Positions 57,771-64,000 of a DNA stretch of 64,000 bases are shown here, one piece after another. Position 1 is the first letter of the stretch; every line of letters starts with the position of its first letter. Below the pieces are notes generated by a model, which made no database searches, was not told where the DNA came from, and was given only the letters and a program-made list of their open reading frames with translations. The position numbers and the translations under genes are program-made. Source of the DNA: Lycocorax pyrrhopterus obiensis (lineage: Eukaryota > Chordata > Aves > Passeriformes > Paradisaeidae); contig JACSVZ010000001.1 in NCBI GenBank assembly GCA_014706295.1, positions 116,633,111-116,697,110 on the forward strand, read 5' to 3'.

Positions 57771-60700
57771 ATATTGGTGCAGCTGAAGGAATCATATTTT
57801 CCAGAGATATTAAGTCCTTCGTCTCCTATTGACACCTGTGGCACTATGGAGAGCTTATAAAAATTAATAGGGGCCTACTTTTCTGTGTTGGGTATAGAAA
57901 CACAATTTTAGACATATTTTTAAAACTCAGAGTCCATGATATTGATCCTCTGGGATAATTATTATTGGAGGATAGTGATTAGGGACTTTGTCAAACATCA
58001 AACAAGACAACAAACTTTTTACATGCAGTAAAGGGTTTTATGACTGCTGTCATTTTTTCATGTATCCAGTTTTAACCTGATACAAATTCATTAAAAAGAT
58101 CTACTCTGCAGTAAGATTAAGCACAGACCAAATTTTATCTAATGAATGTATGTAAGTCACAGAGTTTATTACTCATTTGCAGAAGAAAACAAAAAGTGAA
58201 CATTTATGATTTGAGATATATTTGTGCTATCTTCTGGGAGACATTTTTGTCCAAGGGGGAGGCACCTGAATTTACCACCTTAATTTAACGTATAATTAAT
58301 ATTTTGTCCAAGCCCTTGTGTTTCTGTATTGATCTGAAGATGATCTGTTCATGCACAGACATCTTCTGGTCTTGAATCCCAGGATTCTTGTTGTCCAAAG
58401 AACATGATACAAAAAATGCATTGTGAACAGATTATTTTCTCCCCTTCCCTAAATTCTTCTCTGCATTCCTAGTCTGTTCCTTGAATAATACTTTAAGACC
58501 TCTCTGACAAAGCCTGTCGCTCCCATAGTCCCATTTTATTTTTGGACCTCAGCACTGCTGAAGTTTCAGCACAGTCATCACAAGTAACATCAGCAGCATG
58601 TGGTAAGTATTGTTCTAAATTCAAGTAAAATCACATTTTTAAAATATTTCCCTTAAGCATTTTAAGTATTTCTATTTTACAAACAAAAAAGTGATAGATT
58701 ATATTAGAATTGGACATGAAATGTCCTCCTCATGGAGTTTGGCTTTATGCTCTCTGAATTTAAATCCATCATTTTGAAAAGAATGATGAATGGTAGAGGC
58801 CATATTTGCTGATCTACCAGAGATTTTTTTAACAACTTTGGCTTCAGTTACAATTTGTGAAATTAAACTTTAATGGGTTTTTAGATTCAAAGGGATATTG
58901 GAAAAGAAGAGATTATTTGTGCTGGAAGAACTTTCCCCCTGGTTTCTGGGAAACATCCCCTCACCACTGTTCTCCGGCCCTGGATAAACCAATTTTTCTT
59001 TTCTTTCTTATTTTATGAACCACCTCCCACACATTAAGGTTTTTCTATGCTTTTCTACGATGTGGGTGTTACAAAAACCCATCATCTTTGCCTGGGTTAG
59101 GGGCTGCCTTAAGGCTCACCATTTTTAAGGGAAGAATTTCTTAGATGCCAACATCCAAATGTGGGCATGGATGCCAATGATTTATCACTTTGCATAGGAT
59201 TCTCAGCCTTTTAGTTGGTTATTGCCTTGCACATATGGACCAGAACACATTCCACTTGATAGGAACATGCAAACACTTGGAAAATCTGGTTGCAATACTT
59301 TGATTTTGTGTGTCTTGTTTGACAACCACTGGAGGCTGTTGTTTTTCAGAAAGAAAGGCTTTTCTGAAAGTGTTTCAGAAGGACATGCAAGGTCCCTTAT
59401 CAGCATAGAAACTATTTCAAACTATTGATTATAAATGGCCCTGAGTGCTGTGGTGTTTGTGAAAATATTTATTGCCACAAAGAAAAATGATGTACTTTGC
59501 ATCTGCTCTTATAAATTAATCCAACTCTCCTTTGTCTTTCACCATGAAAATCACATTTTCTCTTTGTGTAGGAAATGTTTGTCATCAAGGTAAAAGACAA
59601 AGAACATCATTAATCACACCCTACACTATAAAATGAGCAAATTATCTCTGAAGAAAGAACCTAAATTATTTGATTTTTGGTTTGCTCTGTTGAAAATCAT
59701 GCAGAGTCAGAGAAATTGGCTGCATTGACTAAGACTGGGAGTACATTTATGTTTGTCTTTGTCTATGTACTTGGGAATGAAGAAAGGCCACCATTTTCTT
59801 GCCATGTTGCCATTGAATGCTGGATTTTTAAGATGTTAGAAGATGTCAATGCTTAGTTAAGATCCCAAAGATCAGCAGGAAGAAACGGGGATTATATTTT
59901 TCATGTTTCTGCACAGTGTAGTTGGAGTTAATTGCCAGTTGCCTGGCCTCATCCCTTTGGGATTTCTGATTTATTTCCAAACCCACTGCACATCCTCTCA
60001 GTCTCTGAATTATGCCAGGCTCCAGCCAGCTTTAACTCCTCCTTCTGAGCAGCAAAGTTGGTATTGGATAAGAACATTTTACAGACTCCACAAAAGCATC
60101 TCCTAAGTCCTAAAGGGCAGCACACATTTTGATAACCAAAGTAAGGAAAAATATAATAAAGCTTTAAATAAACCAGGAATTGCTGGAAACCTTCTGTGTG
60201 TGTACATTCTAAAGCCCATTATACCTTACAGAAATGACAGCACGCACTGGAATTGCTCTCTGTAAACTCAGGGCTCTTGTTTATCCTTTAAATGCAACTG
60301 ATGTGACCAAAGAAGGACTGGTGTTGCTGTTTCAGATTTTTTGGGACTGAATTATCTTTTGGCAACACTGAGATTTATTAGGACTCCTGGGTCTCATTTA
60401 CTTGAGGACTTGCTTAGCACATACCTTTGTTCTTTTCTTTCCCTCTGTGCTTCTTAATAAGTTGTCAGCAAGAACCTCCAGGAGATATCTGAAGGCCAGG
60501 ACATTTTTTTCCTTGCCTGCATAGTATTTCAGGGGAAAATAAAACTACATCTCTGTTTATGATTCTCTTTTGTTTTCCCACAACCAGCATTAATAACCCC
60601 TGCAATTTCAGAAAGGAAAACTGGGAGAAGCTTGGCAAGTCATGTTTGTGACTCAGTAACAAAATTGTTGGAGTTTAAATTAATGCACTGGCATCCTTAG

Positions 60701-63700
60701 GCTGGGACTGATTGGGAAATTCCAGTGAAAGATGATTTTGAGTGAAATGGGGATATCTCTTGACCAATTAATCATAAAAATCAGTCAATGTATCATTTTG
60801 TAGTTGGTATTGAAAAAGGTAGATTGCTGAGATATGGAGAGGTGAGAAAATAAATTTTAAAAGAGAACAAATAAATAATAGAACATGAAGTACAGAGAGT
60901 GCTTTTCTACAACATAAAGTGAAGATGTACATCAAAATAATATTATATAAATAAGTTATTCCTCTTTCTTTCTCCCTCCCTACACGGAGTAGTGTCAAGT
61001 GCATCTGGATGTCTGTAACATTCTCTTTTCAAAGCCACCTGCAAGTACATCTCTTTCCACTGCTGTCTTGTTCCCACTGTCACATGCCACAAACTGTACT
61101 TTAAAAAAGGATGTAGGGCACACAGGGGACAACATAAAGGAGTATATAAGGAAGCAAGTGATTTTACGTGACCTTTAATGACATAAATTTGGTAGGCACT
61201 ACACGTAGGGGGTGTCTTTACTCTGGGGATTGCTCTCCTCACACAAACAGTGAAATTCTGAGCAGCTGAGTCATTGAGGAAACGGGGCAGGTTTTGAAAA
61301 CGGATCCCTCGCCGCTGACGTACATGTGAGAATAGAAATGTTTGTGTTCTACGGGAATGGAACATCCTAATGAGAGGGGGGGGAAGGAAATCCAGCCCAA
61401 CCAGGAGCACACATCACGTTCATCTCTGGCCTGGCTGGTCCAGGAGCTCCGTGCATGCCAGATATTTTAATTATAACCCAAGCAGGCCATTCAGCCTGGG
61501 TTCTGTTACCTGGTGAGAATGGGACATTCTGACATGCACCCCTCCCACTTCCTCTCTAATTCCAGCAGGAAAATTAGGTCACTGGGAAGCAAAGACACCC
61601 AACCATAGCCTGCCTGTGAAAAATCTGAGACTGCACTTTACCAGCTGAGGGCTTCACATTAGCCTGAAGGCATAAACAGATTTTTTGGGGAGGAGATATC
61701 AATACCCACAGCAATGAATGGAAAAACCAGCATGATTTAAAAATATTAATACTGATCCTTACAAAAACTAATTCCCCTTTCTCTATATACACTCTGCAGC
61801 AAAAAGAAAAAAATAGCAAAAGATTTTAACAAAGTCACTGAGGATATTCAACAGCTCAGAGTTCTGAATTTGAACACAAGCATTAAGCTCAGTTTTTTTG
61901 GAGGAGGCATTTGGAAATCATTGCATTTCTTTGCCCGCTCCTGGTCAGTCCTTTCCAAAAGCACCACGCTCCCAGTCACAGGTTGTGTAGGAACAACGTT
62001 CAGCTTCCCCAGCTGAAAAGTGGCTGAGGGTTTTGTGCCAGCACTTGCAGCAGCAGCAGCAGCAGTGTTTATGTGCTGAATTGCCACTGGATGAAAGACA
62101 GAGAAGAAAATGTTTAGACTGGCAAAATCCTGCCTTCAATATGCAAGTTAAGATAAATATCTGTTATTTACAAGAACAGTTAGGCAAAGAATAAGAGACG
62201 AATCAGATACTCCGGATTGATTTGTTTAATTACTTCAGACAATGGGCCTCCTTTGTGTTTTTCTGTTTTCCAAGGGCCTAATTCTAAAGATTTAAAACAA
62301 TTTGAGGACTTTCAGGGATTATATTTTTCATATAATAGTGGGAAAAATGACCAAAATGTCTCAGTGTTTCTATAGAATGAGACACAGGCTGAGACTCTTG
62401 AAAATACTTTCCAGGAAAAAAACCCATTTTCTCTTTTTTTTCTTTTGCTTCCTTTTCTCTTTTGCAGACTTTTTTTTTTTAATCTCTACCCTACTCTCTA
62501 TTGTGCAGCGTATTAATTTTTGGATTAAGTCTTATAAAAACAGCTATCTATTCCTGATGCTTTTGCCCAAGTTTGTGCAAGGCAAATTATTTCTCCTTTA
62601 ACTGCTCCAAAATACAACTCAGGTGCTAAGTGAAGAGGCCAGGGATGCAGTCCCAGTTTGTTTTTGAGCACCGTGATGTGGAACACCTGTGGCCAACAGA
62701 AAACCGAGATTGCAATTGTGTTTTCTTGGGCCTGGTGGTTTTCAGGAGGGTTTCAAATCTTCTCTCACTTTGCAGACGGGCTGTAGCCTTTTCATCAGCC
62801 AGATGGGCAGTTCCCCTCTTTCCCTGCATGGAAATGATTCTGGCCCTGCAGCTCCAGGAGAGGATCTGGCAGCCCTGCTCACCAAATTTCTGCATCCAGG
62901 GAGAGCACGGTATTAAAAAAAGAAGGACTTTTTCAGGCAGTAGAAGAGGAAAGAATTAAATCTATTTAGCTACTGCAGCATACAGGCAGTGATGCTGATA
63001 CACACATGTTAAATGATTCATTGACTTCTTGCTGTGATCCCATCGACATTTGCAGCTCTGAAACAATGATTTCTCATACTGATATTCAAAGTGAACTTGC
63101 CAGAGCAGCCCAGCCCATTTGTTGGCTTTAATGACACCAGTTCAGGAAAAGCTGAACTCTTTATTGTGCTCTGAGAGCCTCATCCAGAGTCCATGGAAGC
63201 AGTTCCTCTGCAGGAAAGACCACTGAAAAAACAAAGATACTCCCTTAGTTTCACCTTTTCCTCACTTTTTTCTCTTTGGTCTGGGCCTACAAGTTGTTCA
63301 AGTTCTGTTCAGAGGAAGAGAACTGTTTTATAGAACATATGGATGAAGCAGCCTATGGTAAATCTTACTTTCAATCTCTTGGTTATGTGAATCCTCATGG
63401 TGGATGAAGACTCTTGAAGTGTTGAATGATGGACACCAACTGTCCACAGGCTGAGATAAATGCACTGAAGGAACAGAAGCCTTCCCAGAACTAATTTTTA
63501 GTGGAATTAGAGCATTTCTGCGGGGAATTGACCAAAAAAGCAAAAACCGAACCAAAGCTACCTTGGCCTTGCAATTGTTGCACCTTCCTGTAGGCCTTTT
63601 ATATTGTACAATTCTACAGGAGTGTGAGTAAAGTATTTGTTTATAACCTAAAGTTCCCTTGAAAAATTTGTCTTCCCCTGAGATGGCCATGATAATTTTA

Positions 63701-63978
63701 TTTCACTGCTCCATTCACTCCAGTAGTACCTCATAAAAATTATCCGTGCCTTACCACACTATTTAAACCCACAGTGTTGTATTTTGTTCACGAAAGCAAA
63801 ATCCTTCCTTCCCTACAGGGAGGGAGGAGTTGTTACCTGGTTTTCCAGCTGAGATTCCTGAGCTCTCAGCAGAGATGTTGGTGTTGTGCCTGGGGACAGA
63901 AAAGAATTGTTTTCATTTGTTTTGGCCTCCCAAAATGCAAAATATAATTTAATTAATTGTAGTTTAAGCATTCTGAGC
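57771..63978. other. AT-rich DNA without recognisable genes
   Basis: No gene, RNA gene or interspersed repeat was recognised in about 6 kb. Contents worth naming are a patch with several CpGs (61197-61345, including CTCGCCGCTGACGTACATG), a (GCA)6 run listed separately, and a pyrimidine tract ending TTTTGCAG (about 62427-62467) that resembles a splice acceptor without a recognisable exon after it. Confidence 0.45.
62047..62065. repeat. (GCA)6 trinucleotide repeat
   Basis: Six perfect GCA units followed by G. The Ala-run and Cys-run in the minus-strand frames (61848-62087 and 61945-62139) come from this repeat and do not indicate a gene. Confidence 0.95.
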
Positions 63979-63988
63979 TCTCGCGAGA
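63979..63988. promoter_or_regulatory. TCTCGCGAGA palindrome (BANP/CGCG-element motif)
   Basis: TCTCGCGAGA is the exact 10-bp palindrome bound by BANP at unmethylated CpG-island promoters in vertebrates. It lies 12 bases before the window end, after very AT-rich DNA. If a CpG island begins just beyond the edge, this could mark a promoter. On its own it may be chance. Confidence 0.4.
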
Positions 63989-64000
63989 CTTCCAGAATTT

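Noticed and set aside
62427..62480. Pyrimidine tract ending TTTTGCAG as a splice acceptor
   Set aside because: The bases after it are a T-run and an open frame rich in Phe and Ser with no domain or donor site, so no exon is supported.
1..64000. tRNA, rRNA, snRNA or microRNA genes, CRISPR arrays and bacterial operon features
   Set aside because: No cloverleaf with paired A and B boxes, no known RNA gene motif and no regularly spaced short repeats were seen. The sequence type is vertebrate, so bacterial features are not expected.

Overview
The window looks like about 64 kb of a bird nuclear genome, most likely a passerine or close relative. It is AT-rich and CpG-poor, and it carries many 5'-truncated CR1 retrotransposons, the standard bird LINE, with the ATTCTATG-type 3' tail. 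It also carries bird-style endogenous retrovirus LTRs. Bacterial, plasmid or phage features are absent. The species cannot be fixed from the sequence alone.

I found no host gene that I can support. The open frames are short, lack recognisable host domains, and many lie inside repeats. The longest that read like protein are CR1 ORF2 debris, notably at 14.6 kb and 47.5 kb. I read the window as intergenic DNA or one large intron.

Layout: 0-6 kb is plain AT-rich DNA with one AT-rich duplication. 6-20 kb holds CR1 fragments in both orientations, small two- and three-copy tandem repeats, a pair of CRE-like sites near 7.2 kb and an old amniote repeat relic at 15.6 kb. 20-30 kb holds a GT-rich patch, a MIR/CORE-SINE-like relic, a short CR1, an LTR end at 25.3 kb, a CpG-rich open frame at 25.8-26.2 kb, a polypurine tract at 29.2 kb and a second amniote relic at 29.4 kb. 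30.5-32.2 kb holds a CR1 and a 1365-bp solo LTR with 5-bp target duplications and a CpG-rich core. 32-45 kb is mostly quiet, with a (TA)17 run, an LTR-like block at 38.1 kb, a second SINE relic and CR1 pieces. 45-56 kb holds a CR1 with an inverted 5' part, a solo LTR with target duplications, a near-perfect 242-bp inverted repeat with a 707-bp spacer at 51.5-52.7 kb, and another LTR at 53.5-54.2 kb. 56-64 kb is quiet and ends with an exact TCTCGCGAGA palindrome 12 bases from the window edge.

The most unusual structure is the inverted repeat at 51537-52727. Its arms differ at 6 of 242 positions with no length change. If transcribed, it would fold into a long double-stranded RNA. Nothing seen here proves that it is transcribed or functional. 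Family names and old-repeat assignments rest on my recognition of consensus features and were not checked by database search.
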